A stretch of 64,000 nucleotides of DNA from positions 1-64,000 of the forward strand of contig JAQWFL010000007.1 of assembly GCA_028704435.1 (NCBI GenBank), given 5' to 3'. The notes under the pieces are model-generated. The model had not been told where the DNA came from and ran no database searches. It saw only the letters and a list, made by a program, of their open reading frames with translations. Positions within the stretch are counted from its first letter, which is position 1; each line of letters begins with the position of its first letter. The position numbers were made by a program, and so were the translations under genes. Source of the stretch: Anaerostipes sp. Its GTDB lineage: Bacteria > Bacillota > Clostridia > Lachnospirales > Lachnospiraceae. Of this stretch, positions 16,690 through 25,069 are shown piece by piece.

Positions 16690-17949
16690 ATGGCAGCGTT
16701 AAATTATGTATTAAATTTAGGTTCATCGGTTGTAATGCCCTTGATTATTACAATTCTTGGATTGATTTTAGGACAAAAATTATCTAAGGCATTTCGTTCA
16801 GGTATGACAATCGGTATTGGATTTATTGGAATTAACTTAGTTATTGGATTAATGGGAAATTTCGTCAGTCCAGCGGCACAAGCGATGGTTAAAAGGTTTG
16901 GATTAAACTTATCAGTGGTTGATGTAGGATGGCCAGTTAGCTCATCCATTGCATTTGCCACAAAGATTGTACCTTTTGTATTTATTGTCTGTTTTGCACT
17001 TAATATCATTATGCTGGCGACAAATTTTACAAAGACACTAAATGTTGATATCTGGAATTATTGGCATTTTATCTTGACAGGTTCTTTGGTACAGTTTTTA
17101 ACAGGAAGTATGATTGCAGGAGTTGTAGCGGCAGGAGTAACATTTATCATTATTATGAAAATGGCAGATTATTCAGCGCCTAGAGTGCAAGAGTATTTCG
17201 GTTTGCCTGGGGTATCACTGCCTCATACAGAGACGGTCAGTTGGGCACCATTGTGTATTTTGCTGGATAAGGTATATGACAAAATACCTGGATTTAACAA
17301 AGTTCATCTTGATGGGGATACAATACAAAAAAGATTTGGTATCATCGGGGAACCAATGATGTTAGGACTTATCCTTGGAGCAGGAATCGGTGCTTTGGCA
17401 GGATATGAAGTAAGTGCAATTATTACATTGGCAGTAAACATGGCAGCCGTTATGTTTATCTTACCTAGAATGGTAAAAATTTTAATGGAAGGGTTAATGC
17501 CATTATCAGAAGACGCGAAGAAGTTTATGGCAAAAAAATTCCCAGGAAAAGAAGTTAATATTGGAATGGATGCAGCCATTGCCACAGGATCACCTATGGT
17601 TATCTCAGCAGCATTAATCATGGTTCCAATTACCTTATTACTTGCATTTGTCTTACCAGGAAACAAATTGTTACCATTGGTGGATTTAGCAACATTACCA
17701 TTCTTTATGATTTGGCCAGTTGTTGCATCTAAAGGAAATCTGTTCCGATCCTTAATTACAGGAACGTTAATGATGATAGCAATTCTTTACATTGGTACAA
17801 ACTTAGCACCAACAGTAACACAAATTGCACAGTCAACAGGATTTGCATTCCCTAAGGGAGCAACTGCTGTATCATCATTAGATGCTGGGGCTCATTTAGT
17901 GCCATATGTACTTTATAAAATAAGCGAATTTATTCAAATGATCTTTTAA
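16690..17949 (+). CDS. PTS EIIC component, galactitol family (operon 1)
   Basis: A 419-residue GatC-type permease of the PTS-GAT family, with about ten hydrophobic segments. Recognisable parts are the opening VVMPLIITILGLILGQKLSKA, NVDIWNYWHFILTGS, the LPGVSLPHTETVSWAP loop and MEGLMPLSEDAKKFM. It brings the sugar alcohol across the membrane while EIIB phosphorylates it. A strong AAGGAGGA site lies 7 nt before the ATG. The paralogue in operon 2 (23220-24473) shares the same landmarks but is clearly diverged, so the two systems probably take different substrates. Confidence 0.92.
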   Translation: MAALNYVLNLGSSVVMPLIITILGLILGQKLSKAFRSGMTIGIGFIGINLVIGLMGNFVSPAAQAMVKRFGLNLSVVDVGWPVSSSIAFATKIVPFVFIVCFALNIIMLATNFTKTLNVDIWNYWHFILTGSLVQFLTGSMIAGVVAAGVTFIIIMKMADYSAPRVQEYFGLPGVSLPHTETVSWAPLCILLDKVYDKIPGFNKVHLDGDTIQKRFGIIGEPMMLGLILGAGIGALAGYEVSAIITLAVNMAAVMFILPRMVKILMEGLMPLSEDAKKFMAKKFPGKEVNIGMDAAIATGSPMVISAALIMVPITLLLAFVLPGNKLLPLVDLATLPFFMIWPVVASKGNLFRSLITGTLMMIAILYIGTNLAPTVTQIAQSTGFAFPKGATAVSSLDAGAHLVPYVLYKISEFIQMIF

Positions 17950-17965
17950 TTAAAAGGAGGAAAGT

Positions 17966-18613
17966 ATGTTATTAGAAAATGAAAGAAAAAAAGTAATTGA
18001 AATTGCACTTAATATCAAAAAGGAAAAACTGATACCATTAACCTTTGGAAATTTCAGTTTACGTGATCCAGAAACAGGATATGTATGTATTACACCAAGT
18101 GGAATGCCATATGATACGCTGCATCCATCGGATATTGTGGTTGTAAATCTTGATAATGAAATTGTAGATGGAGAAAGAAGACCATCCATTGAAATGCCTC
18201 TTCATACAGCAATGTATCGAAAACGCCCCGATGTAAATGGAGTTGTGCATACACATTCAACCTATTGTACTGCTTGGGCATGTAAAGATGGTGGAATGCC
18301 ATGTATTACATCAGAGGCAGCAGGCTTGGTTGGAGGAAAAATCAATTGTGCAAAGTTTGTACCACCAGGAAGTGATGGTCTGGCAGAAGTAACATCAGAA
18401 GCCATTGGAGATGATAAGGTTGTTTTAATGGGAAATCATGGAGTGATCTGTATTGATGAAACCATTGATAAAGCATTTAATGATGCAATTATTATGGAGG
18501 AAAGTGCCAAAGTTGCCTATGTTGCATATCAAATGGGTGGTGTAAACACTTTGGAAGATCAAATGTGTGAATTTTTAAAAGAAGATACAGATAAAAATTA
18601 CGGACAAAAATAA
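17966..18613 (+). CDS. class II aldolase, L-fuculose-phosphate type (operon 1)
   Basis: A 215-residue zinc aldolase of the AraD/FucA family, which cleaves ketose 1-phosphates to dihydroxyacetone phosphate plus an aldehyde. By analogy with E. coli FucA the zinc ligands are H95, H97 (HTHS) and H158 (GNHG), with Glu76 as the catalytic acid/base in SIEMPLH. Phosphate-binding elements FGNFSLR and ITPSGMPY are intact. Being in a PTS operon with a dehydrogenase, it should act on the ketose phosphate made from the imported alditol phosphate; the substrate is unknown. Confidence 0.88.
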   Translation: MLLENERKKVIEIALNIKKEKLIPLTFGNFSLRDPETGYVCITPSGMPYDTLHPSDIVVVNLDNEIVDGERRPSIEMPLHTAMYRKRPDVNGVVHTHSTYCTAWACKDGGMPCITSEAAGLVGGKINCAKFVPPGSDGLAEVTSEAIGDDKVVLMGNHGVICIDETIDKAFNDAIIMEESAKVAYVAYQMGGVNTLEDQMCEFLKEDTDKNYGQK

Positions 18614-18643
18614 TAGTTAAATAAGTCAAAAAAGGAGTTTAAT

Positions 18644-19690
18644 ATGCAAGGAAAAATGAAAGCACAAATGTTTTATGCACCAGGAGACGTTAGATTTGAA
18701 GAAACAGATATCCCACAAATTAAAGATGATGAAATACTTGTAAAAGTAAAAGCAGCTCTTACTTGTGGAACTGATTTAAAGACATATCGTCGTGGCCATC
18801 CAACAATTATTCAACAGACACCATCTACATTTGGACATGAATTTGCAAGTGAAGTTGTGGAAGTAGGGAAAAATGTAACAGACTATAAAGTTGGAGACCG
18901 TGTGGTTGGAGTAAACACAGCACCATGTTTTGAGTGTGAAAACTGTAAAAAGAAACGATATAGTTTATGTACAAACTTACAATATTTAAATGGAGCATAT
19001 TCTGAATATGTAGCAGTTCCAGCACATATTTTAAAATACAATTTCTATAAGATTCCAGATTCATTATCTTATGAATGTGCAGCATTACTTGAACCTTTAG
19101 CGTGTGCTGTTCATGGATTTGACAGAATTCCAGCAAAGACAGGAGATAAAGTAGCAGTCATCGGTGCAGGACCAATTGGACTTATGTTTATGTACTTACT
19201 AAGTTTAAAAGGATGCCAAGTTATTGCTGTGGATTTATCCGATTATCGTTTAGAGGAATCTAAGAAGTTTGGAGTTTGGAAAACTGTAAATGCAGGATCA
19301 GAGGAACATATTCAAGAAGTTCGAGATCTTTGCGGTGGACTAGGGGCAGAAGTTGTAGTGGAAGCAACAGGATTCCCAAATGTGTGGGAAAATGCTGTAA
19401 ATATGGTCTGCCCAGGTGGAACTGTATTAGCCTTTGGTGGAACAAAAGCTGGAACAACTATCACTGTTGATTGTCAGAAATTCCACTATGAAGAGATTAC
19501 ATTAAAGGCTGTTTACCATCATACGCCATACCATGTAAAATGGGCTTTAGATTTATTGTCAAGTGGACAAGTTGATGGAAACCTTTTCATCACAAAGAAA
19601 TATCCACTTTCTGGAGCTATTGATGCACTTGAAAGCATTGGAAGACAAGAAGGAATCAAATATGCAATTATTCCTGAAATGGAAGACTAA
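18644..19690 (+). CDS. zinc-dependent alditol-phosphate dehydrogenase-like (operon 1)
   Basis: A 348-residue medium-chain dehydrogenase (Tdh/GatD/sorbitol dehydrogenase branch). Catalytic zinc ligands are Cys41 (TCGTD) and His65-Glu66 (GHE); structural zinc cysteines are 95, 98, 101 and 109. The NAD-binding loop is IGAGPIGLM. It should oxidise the alditol phosphate to a ketose phosphate for the aldolase upstream. Codons 208-221 (KFGVWKTVNAGSEE) are duplicated almost exactly at the 3' end of the MFS gene 9 kb away. It is the last gene of the operon; a strong terminator follows. Confidence 0.88.
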   Translation: MQGKMKAQMFYAPGDVRFEETDIPQIKDDEILVKVKAALTCGTDLKTYRRGHPTIIQQTPSTFGHEFASEVVEVGKNVTDYKVGDRVVGVNTAPCFECENCKKKRYSLCTNLQYLNGAYSEYVAVPAHILKYNFYKIPDSLSYECAALLEPLACAVHGFDRIPAKTGDKVAVIGAGPIGLMFMYLLSLKGCQVIAVDLSDYRLEESKKFGVWKTVNAGSEEHIQEVRDLCGGLGAEVVVEATGFPNVWENAVNMVCPGGTVLAFGGTKAGTTITVDCQKFHYEEITLKAVYHHTPYHVKWALDLLSSGQVDGNLFITKKYPLSGAIDALESIGRQEGIKYAIIPEMED

Positions 19691-19700
19691 AAGATAGAGC

Positions 19701-19740
19701 AAAAGAGACGAAGAAGTGAACCATTATCTTCGTCTCTTTT
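19701..19740 (+). terminator. terminator of PTS operon 1
   Basis: A perfect 14-bp stem (19701-19714 with 19727-19740), closing in TTTT, lies 11 nt after the dehydrogenase stop. Confidence 0.88.
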
Positions 19741-19838
19741 GTGTATTTTCAATGGACATCGTAGTAGAGGGGGTTTAATTCTCCTAAATGTGAAAAAGAC
19801 ATGGTAAAATTCTGTTTGTTAAAAAGTGAGAGAAAAAA

Positions 19839-19880
19839 ATACGCTTATTTTTACTTAGTAAAAATAGGCGTATCTTTTTG
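19839..19880 (+). terminator. second, unassigned terminator-like hairpin
   Basis: A 16-bp stem (19839-19854 with 19858-19873, one G-T pair) with a 3-nt loop and TTTTTG follows the operon 1 terminator by about 100 nt and precedes the operon 2 promoter. No gene lies between the two terminators. The 316-nt gap 19691-20006 otherwise holds only the promoter below. Confidence 0.7.
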
Positions 19881-19938
19881 TACAGACAATTCATTGAAAG
19901 GTAAAAAAGTGTGTAAAAAAACAGGAAATCCTTTTGGC

Positions 19939-19967
19939 TTGAGAGAAAGCATATTGGATTTTATAAT
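19939..19967 (+). promoter_or_regulatory. promoter of PTS operon 2
   Basis: TTGAGA (19939-19944), a 17-bp spacer and a perfect TATAAT (19962-19967) lie 39 nt upstream of the FucO-like start codon. Confidence 0.7.
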
Positions 19968-20006
19968 GTAATTAGCTCATGAGAATAAAATAAAAAGGAG
20001 GAAATC

Positions 20007-21152
20007 ATGGATTTTAATTTTACATTATCAACACATATTATATTCGGTAAAAATTCAATAGAAAAGTTGCCAGAATTATTAAAAGAATTAAATGCAAAAA
20101 AGATTATGCTGATATATGATGGCGGGGTAAAGGCTGCTGGAATTTCAGAAATAGTTGAAAAGCAAATTACAAAAGAGGGGAATGAATCAGTTATCTTTGA
20201 TAAGGTTTTTCCAAATCCGACAGATGAACTAGTAGAGGAAGCAGCTGAGATTGCGATAAAACAAAAAGTACAAGCAATAGTTGCAGTTGGAGGAGGAAGC
20301 GCGATTGACTTGGCAAAGGCAGTTAACATTTTGCTAACCAATGAGGGACCAATTAATCGATACAGTGGAATGAATCAGGTAAAAAATGCAACAAAGCCAC
20401 TTATTGCAATTCCAACAACAGCTGGAACATCAAGTGAAATTACAGACGTAATTGCACTGATTGATACGAAAAAAGTTTGTAAGTACGTCATTATTGGAAA
20501 GAACGTACCTGCAACACATTCAATTATTGATCCTTGCTTCACGAAAACAATGCCTGCATCGGTTACCGCAGCAACTGGAATGGATGCAATGACACATGCA
20601 ATTGAATCTTATCTGTCAGTAATGGCAAGCCCAGTAACTGATTTTCAATCTTTAAAAGGATTGGAGATTTTAAGTGAAAATTTAGAACAAGTAGTTTCTC
20701 ATCCAGATGATTTGGAAGCAAGAGAGCAGATGATGCTAGGATGTGTTATTACAGGATTTGCATTCACGAACGCAAATTTAGGATTAGTACATGGAATTGC
20801 ACATACATTAAGTGCACACTTTAACTTACCTCATGGTATGGCTAATGCGGCAGTGTTACCATATGTTGTAAAATTCAATGCAGAAGCGGTGCCACAAAGG
20901 ATAACAGAAATTGCAAAAGCATTGAAATTAGATATCACAGGAGACGCTGAGGAAGATACAAAGTTAGTTGTAGATAAGCTTTTAATGATTTCCAAAGCAA
21001 TTGGAATCAAGACATTAAAAGAACAAGGAATTGAAAAAGATTCATTTGATATGCTAGCAGATGATGTACTCATGGAACCAGTTCTTAATTTTAATCCAAG
21101 ACAAGGTATTACAAAAGAAGAAATAATTGAAATCTTAAATCAAGCATATTAG
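20007..21152 (+). CDS. iron-containing alcohol dehydrogenase, lactaldehyde-reductase type
   Basis: A 381-residue group III (iron) alcohol dehydrogenase, close to FucO/1,3-propanediol dehydrogenase. The NAD-binding motif GGGSAIDLAKA is at about 96-106. Iron ligands can be placed in MTHAIESY and in the HGIAHTLSAHFNLPHG segment. In the FucA pathway FucO reduces lactaldehyde to propanediol. Here it heads an operon with a FucA-like aldolase, so it probably reduces lactaldehyde or glycolaldehyde released by the aldolase and re-oxidises NADH from the zinc dehydrogenase. Operon 1 has no such gene. Confidence 0.88.
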   Translation: MDFNFTLSTHIIFGKNSIEKLPELLKELNAKKIMLIYDGGVKAAGISEIVEKQITKEGNESVIFDKVFPNPTDELVEEAAEIAIKQKVQAIVAVGGGSAIDLAKAVNILLTNEGPINRYSGMNQVKNATKPLIAIPTTAGTSSEITDVIALIDTKKVCKYVIIGKNVPATHSIIDPCFTKTMPASVTAATGMDAMTHAIESYLSVMASPVTDFQSLKGLEILSENLEQVVSHPDDLEAREQMMLGCVITGFAFTNANLGLVHGIAHTLSAHFNLPHGMANAAVLPYVVKFNAEAVPQRITEIAKALKLDITGDAEEDTKLVVDKLLMISKAIGIKTLKEQGIEKDSFDMLADDVLMEPVLNFNPRQGITKEEIIEILNQAY

Positions 21153-21164
21153 GGGAGGAAAATA

Positions 21165-21800
21165 ATGTACGAAGATATTAAACAACAAGTATTAGATGCA
21201 ATTTTAGAGGCACAGAAAATAGGATTAATTCATGGAACATCAGGGAATGTTTCAGTTCGTGGGGAAGATGATAATATCATTGCAATTACACCAAGTTGTG
21301 TTCCTTATGAAACGATGAAAGTAGAAGATATTGCAATTGTAAATTTGGATGGAGAATGGATTGAAGGACCACATAAACCATCGTCTGAAACACCAATGCA
21401 TACAGCAGTTATGAGAGCAAGATCAGATGTGAGAGCAAATGTTCATACGCATGGAAAATTTGCAACTATTATGGCAATGTCAGGAGAAGATTTATTACCA
21501 TCTTCTCCACCAGAGGCAGAATTCACACCAATCAAGGTTGTTCCATTTACAATGCCAGGAAGTGATAATTTAGCAAAGAATGTAGTTAGCACATTAGCGG
21601 ATAAAAGAGTTGTTTTACTAAAGAATCATGGAATGTTTTGTACAGGAGCAGACATTGGAAATGCAATGGCAGCTGCTATTTACACAGAGGAAATGGCAGA
21701 GATTTGTATGTTTTCTAAGTTGTTAGGAACATTTGATGCACTTCCAGAAGATGTTGTAGCTAATATTCAAGCTATGATTGCAGCAGATAAAGCAGTATAA
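21165..21800 (+). CDS. class II aldolase, L-fuculose-phosphate type (operon 2)
   Basis: A 211-residue paralogue of the operon 1 aldolase. Zinc ligands are H94, H96 (HTHG) and H155 (KNHG), with Glu75 as acid/base in SSETPMH. The phosphate-binding GTSGNVSVR and ITPSCVPYE elements are intact. Sequence around the active site differs from the operon 1 copy (for example HTHGKFA versus HTHSTYC), compatible with another substrate. It starts 12 nt after the iron dehydrogenase with GGGGAGG upstream, so the two are co-translated. Confidence 0.88.
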   Translation: MYEDIKQQVLDAILEAQKIGLIHGTSGNVSVRGEDDNIIAITPSCVPYETMKVEDIAIVNLDGEWIEGPHKPSSETPMHTAVMRARSDVRANVHTHGKFATIMAMSGEDLLPSSPPEAEFTPIKVVPFTMPGSDNLAKNVVSTLADKRVVLLKNHGMFCTGADIGNAMAAAIYTEEMAEICMFSKLLGTFDALPEDVVANIQAMIAADKAV

Positions 21801-21847
21801 ATCAAATAATATATAACTTAGTAATAGTGTTTGAAAGGAGTTTTTAA

Positions 21848-22888
21848 ATGAAAGCAGCATTAATGTATGGACCAAATGATATTAGAGTAGAAGAAATTGA
21901 TAAGCCAGCATGTCCAAAGGGCGGTTTTATTCTTAAGGTTATGACAGTAGGATTATGTGGATCTGACATTCGTAACCTAACATGTGATTCAAGAAAAGGA
22001 AATTATCCATTTATTTATGGCCATGAAATTGTAGGAGTTGTTGATGAAGTTGATTCAGAAGTCTCAAAATACAAAGTAGGAGATCGTTTATACTTATTCC
22101 CGGGATCTTATTGTATGGAATGTGATAACTGTATTAGCGGGCATAGCGAAAACTGCTCCAATGTTGAAGAAGGAGTTGCAGGAACTGGTGGATTTGCACA
22201 ATATGTAGCAGTATCAGCAAGAAAAATTGAATTGGGTGGAATTTATGAAATTCCGGAAGATGTGAGTTTTGAGGCTGCTTCTCTGGGAGAACCATTATCT
22301 TCTGTATATGCGTGTGAAGACAATGCAAAGATTGGATACAATGATGTCGTTGTAATTATCGGAGCTGGACCAATCGGATGTTTCATGTCACAATTAGCAA
22401 AGATTCGAGGAGCAAAAACAGTCATTATGGTAGAAATTAATGATTCAAGATTGGAGATGGCTAAAGGCTTTGGAGTAGATTATACTATCAATAGTTTAAA
22501 AGAAGACCCAGTTGCAAGGATAAAAGAACTAACAGATGGTGTTGGAGCAGATAAGGTAATTTCAGCCAATCCATCCAATGCAGCGCAAGCACAAAGTATC
22601 TTTATGGCAAAAGCGGGTGGAATGGTTGTATTCTTTGGGGGAGTTCCAAAGGGATCTTTGACAGAGTTAGATACAAACTATATTCACTATAATAATTTAT
22701 GGATTAAAGGACATTTTGGAGCTTCTTATATGCAATCTAAACAAGCATACCAATTGGCAATTTCAAAAGATTTTCCAAGTGAAAAATTCATCACACATAG
22801 ATTACCATTAGATAAGATTAACGAAGGAATTCAATTAACAAAAACAGGAGAAGCAATCAAAGTAGTTTTATTACCAAACGAAGAATAG
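21848..22888 (+). CDS. zinc-dependent alditol-phosphate dehydrogenase-like (operon 2)
   Basis: A 346-residue medium-chain dehydrogenase of the GatD/sorbitol dehydrogenase branch. Cys37 (LCGSD), His59 and Glu60 (GHE) hold the catalytic zinc; Cys89, 92, 95 and 103 hold the structural zinc. The Rossmann motif is IGAGPIGCF. It should convert the phosphorylated alditol into the ketose phosphate used by the aldolase encoded upstream. It does not contain the KFGVWKTVNAG segment shared by the operon 1 enzyme and the MFS tail, and is well diverged from the former. A GAAAGGAG site precedes the ATG. Confidence 0.88.
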   Translation: MKAALMYGPNDIRVEEIDKPACPKGGFILKVMTVGLCGSDIRNLTCDSRKGNYPFIYGHEIVGVVDEVDSEVSKYKVGDRLYLFPGSYCMECDNCISGHSENCSNVEEGVAGTGGFAQYVAVSARKIELGGIYEIPEDVSFEAASLGEPLSSVYACEDNAKIGYNDVVVIIGAGPIGCFMSQLAKIRGAKTVIMVEINDSRLEMAKGFGVDYTINSLKEDPVARIKELTDGVGADKVISANPSNAAQAQSIFMAKAGGMVVFFGGVPKGSLTELDTNYIHYNNLWIKGHFGASYMQSKQAYQLAISKDFPSEKFITHRLPLDKINEGIQLTKTGEAIKVVLLPNEE

Positions 22889-22901
22889 GAGAATTAAAAT
22901 T

Positions 22902-23204
22902 ATGGCAAACGGAAAAGTTAAAATTTTAATTGCATGTGGAAGTGGAGTATGTACATCGACAGTTGCAGAGACTGCAGTCAAAGATATTTTAAAAAGAAAT
23001 GGAATTGATGCAAGTATTGATAAATGTTCTTTAAATGAAATCAAAGGAAAGCAAGCGGCAGTAGATTTGATCTTAACGACATCAAATTATAAAAAACCTC
23101 TAGATAAACCATGTGTGAGTGTCTTTGGTTTAATTAGTGGAATTAACAAAGATAAGGTCGAGGAGAACATTGTTGAAGAATGTAAAAAAATACTTGAAAA
23201 GTAG
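22902..23204 (+). CDS. PTS EIIB component, galactitol family (operon 2)
   Basis: A 100-residue GatB-like protein with phosphocysteine Cys12 in LIACGSGVCTST. It sits 13 nt after the dehydrogenase and 15 nt before EIIC, so it is in the same transcript. Compared with the operon 1 EIIB (16358-16669) the first strand and cysteine loop are conserved, while the rest has diverged, as expected for a separate permease partner. Confidence 0.9.
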   Translation: MANGKVKILIACGSGVCTSTVAETAVKDILKRNGIDASIDKCSLNEIKGKQAAVDLILTTSNYKKPLDKPCVSVFGLISGINKDKVEENIVEECKKILEK

Positions 23205-23219
23205 AAAAGAGGGGTAAAA

Positions 23220-24473
23220 ATGGATGTAGTATTAAAAATAATGCAATATATCATGAATGACTTGGGAGCCGTTGTAGGATTACCAATTATCATTATAATT
23301 ATGGGATTGATTTTCCGAATGAAAATTGGAGCTGCAGTAAAATCAGGTATTACAGTTGGAATTGGTTTCAAAGGATTGAGTGTCATTGTTTCTTTGTTAA
23401 TGACAACCATTACACCAGTGGTAGAGTACTATGGAAAAATGGGGACAGGATATTCTGTCACAGATCTTCCATTTCCTGTGGTCGGTGGTGCGTCATGGAC
23501 AGTACCATTTGCAGCAATTGTAGTACCAGCGATTGTACTAATAAACATTATACTTTTAAAATTGAAAGTTACAAAAGTAATTAATGTTGATATTTGGAAT
23601 TTTATGCATTTCCTTGTGCCTGGTGCATTGGCATATGTATTGTTTCATAATGTGGTATTAGGTGCTATCGTTACAATTGCAGCAGGAACATTAGAATTAT
23701 TCTTTGCACAGTGGTTGGCACCAAAATGGCAGGAAACATTTGAGTGTGAGGGAGTTACATGTACAACACTTCCAGCAGCTTGTGGATATTTTGTATCTGT
23801 TGGTGTGAACAAACTTATTGATTTAATTCCTGGACTAAGAGATGTTGATGTTGATATGGAATCTCTGTCAGACAAACTTGGAATTTTTGGTGACTCATCT
23901 ATTGTAGGTTTAATTATTGGATTTTGTCTTGGAATGGCAAGTAAACAAGGTGTTGGTCCATCCGTTGTCATCGGTATGGAAATTGCAACTGTTTTAATTG
24001 TAATTCCAAAGATGGTTGGAATTATGATGGAAGGGATTACGCCAATTGGAAATGCAGCTACAGCAGTTATGCGTAAGAGCATGGGCGAAGATGCAGAGTT
24101 ATTAATCGGTATGGATGTAGCAGTTGGACTTGGACATCCAGCAGCAGTAACATGTACGATTCTTGCAATGCCATTTGTTATCTTAATGGGACTTTTAATT
24201 CCTGGAATGAAGTATTTTCCAATTGGAGTGTTAGGAACTATTTGTTACTGCGCACCATCACCAGTTGCAGCAAGCAAAGGTAACATGTTTCGAAGTTTAA
24301 TTTGCACTATTGTTGTTTGTGCTTATACCGTTGTATTGGCTAATGTATTTATTCCAGAAGCAACAGCAATGTTACAGGCAACAGGAGTAGGAATTAAGGG
24401 GATGGTAACAGAAGCAGGATTTGGTGGAAACTTTATTAATGTTATCGTTGAATTCTTAAGTCGTATCTTCTAG
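23220..24473 (+). CDS. PTS EIIC component, galactitol family (operon 2)
   Basis: A 417-residue GatC-type permease with about ten membrane segments. Shared family landmarks are VGLPIIIIIMGLIFRMK near the start, NVDIWNFMHFLVPG, and MMEGITPIGNAATAVM in the second half. Its loops differ strongly from the operon 1 EIIC, suggesting a different sugar alcohol. It follows EIIB by 15 nt with AGAGGGG as ribosome binding site and precedes EIIA by 21 nt. Gene order in this operon (reductase, aldolase, dehydrogenase, B, C, A) differs from operon 1 (A, B, C, aldolase, dehydrogenase). Confidence 0.92.
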   Translation: MDVVLKIMQYIMNDLGAVVGLPIIIIIMGLIFRMKIGAAVKSGITVGIGFKGLSVIVSLLMTTITPVVEYYGKMGTGYSVTDLPFPVVGGASWTVPFAAIVVPAIVLINIILLKLKVTKVINVDIWNFMHFLVPGALAYVLFHNVVLGAIVTIAAGTLELFFAQWLAPKWQETFECEGVTCTTLPAACGYFVSVGVNKLIDLIPGLRDVDVDMESLSDKLGIFGDSSIVGLIIGFCLGMASKQGVGPSVVIGMEIATVLIVIPKMVGIMMEGITPIGNAATAVMRKSMGEDAELLIGMDVAVGLGHPAAVTCTILAMPFVILMGLLIPGMKYFPIGVLGTICYCAPSPVAASKGNMFRSLICTIVVCAYTVVLANVFIPEATAMLQATGVGIKGMVTEAGFGGNFINVIVEFLSRIF

Positions 24474-24494
24474 ATAGAGAATTGAGGAAATGGT

Positions 24495-24938
24495 ATGAAT
24501 AATAAATTTAAAGTAATAGCAATTGAAAAAAAAGTAACAACAAGTGAAGAGGCAATTAAAGTATGTGGTGCGACACTTGAAGAAGCCGGTCTTGTAGATA
24601 CAGAGTTTGTAAATGCATGTTTAACGAGGGAGAAAGAATTTCCTACGGGAATTGCTAGTATCAAGCCAGTAGCAATTCCGCATTGTAAACATGATGGGAT
24701 TAAGCAAAATAGTATTTGTCTGTTAAGAACAGAAACACCAGTTGAATTTTATCGAATGGAAGATCCGGAAGAAACTGTAAAAGTAAATTTGATTTTTAAT
24801 TTGGCAATAAAAGATTCAAAAGAACATCTTGAGGTATTGCAACAGTTAATTCAACTTATTTCAAATGAGGCAATGGTTGAAGAACTAATGGCAGTAAAAG
24901 AAGAAAATTTGAGCCAGAAACTTGAATTGTATTTATAA
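24495..24938 (+). CDS. PTS EIIA component, galactitol/fructose-type (operon 2)
   Basis: A 147-residue EIIA-2 family protein with the phosphorylatable histidine H63 in PVAIPHCKHD, preceded by the conserved FPTGI element. It is the last gene of operon 2 and donates phosphate to the EIIB encoded two genes upstream. It starts with ATG after GAGGAAATGGT. The gene is followed by an imperfect hairpin and then by the second PRD regulator. Confidence 0.9.
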   Translation: MNNKFKVIAIEKKVTTSEEAIKVCGATLEEAGLVDTEFVNACLTREKEFPTGIASIKPVAIPHCKHDGIKQNSICLLRTETPVEFYRMEDPEETVKVNLIFNLAIKDSKEHLEVLQQLIQLISNEAMVEELMAVKEENLSQKLELYL

Positions 24939-24945
24939 TTTTAAA

Positions 24946-24998
24946 GAAGTATAGAAAGTCCTTATATGATATAAGGATTTCCTATGACTTCTGTATTT
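24946..24998 (+). terminator. possible terminator of PTS operon 2
   Basis: An imperfect hairpin is centred on TCCTTAT/ATAAGGA, with outer arms GAAGT...ACTTC (24946-24991) and TATTTTC after it. The stem has mismatches and the T-run is short, so read-through into the regulator is possible. Confidence 0.45.
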
Positions 24999-25024
24999 TC
25001 AAAACACAAGAAAAATGCTATGAT
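24996..25024 (+). promoter_or_regulatory. possible promoter of PRD regulator 2
   Basis: TTTTCA (24996-25001), a 17-bp spacer and TATGAT (25019-25024) lie 45 nt before the ATG at 25070. The -35 matches the consensus at only four of six positions. Confidence 0.35.
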
Positions 25025-25069
25025 AGAGGAAATTTTAAAGTGCTGATTAGTTGTTTGTGGAGGATAGAT

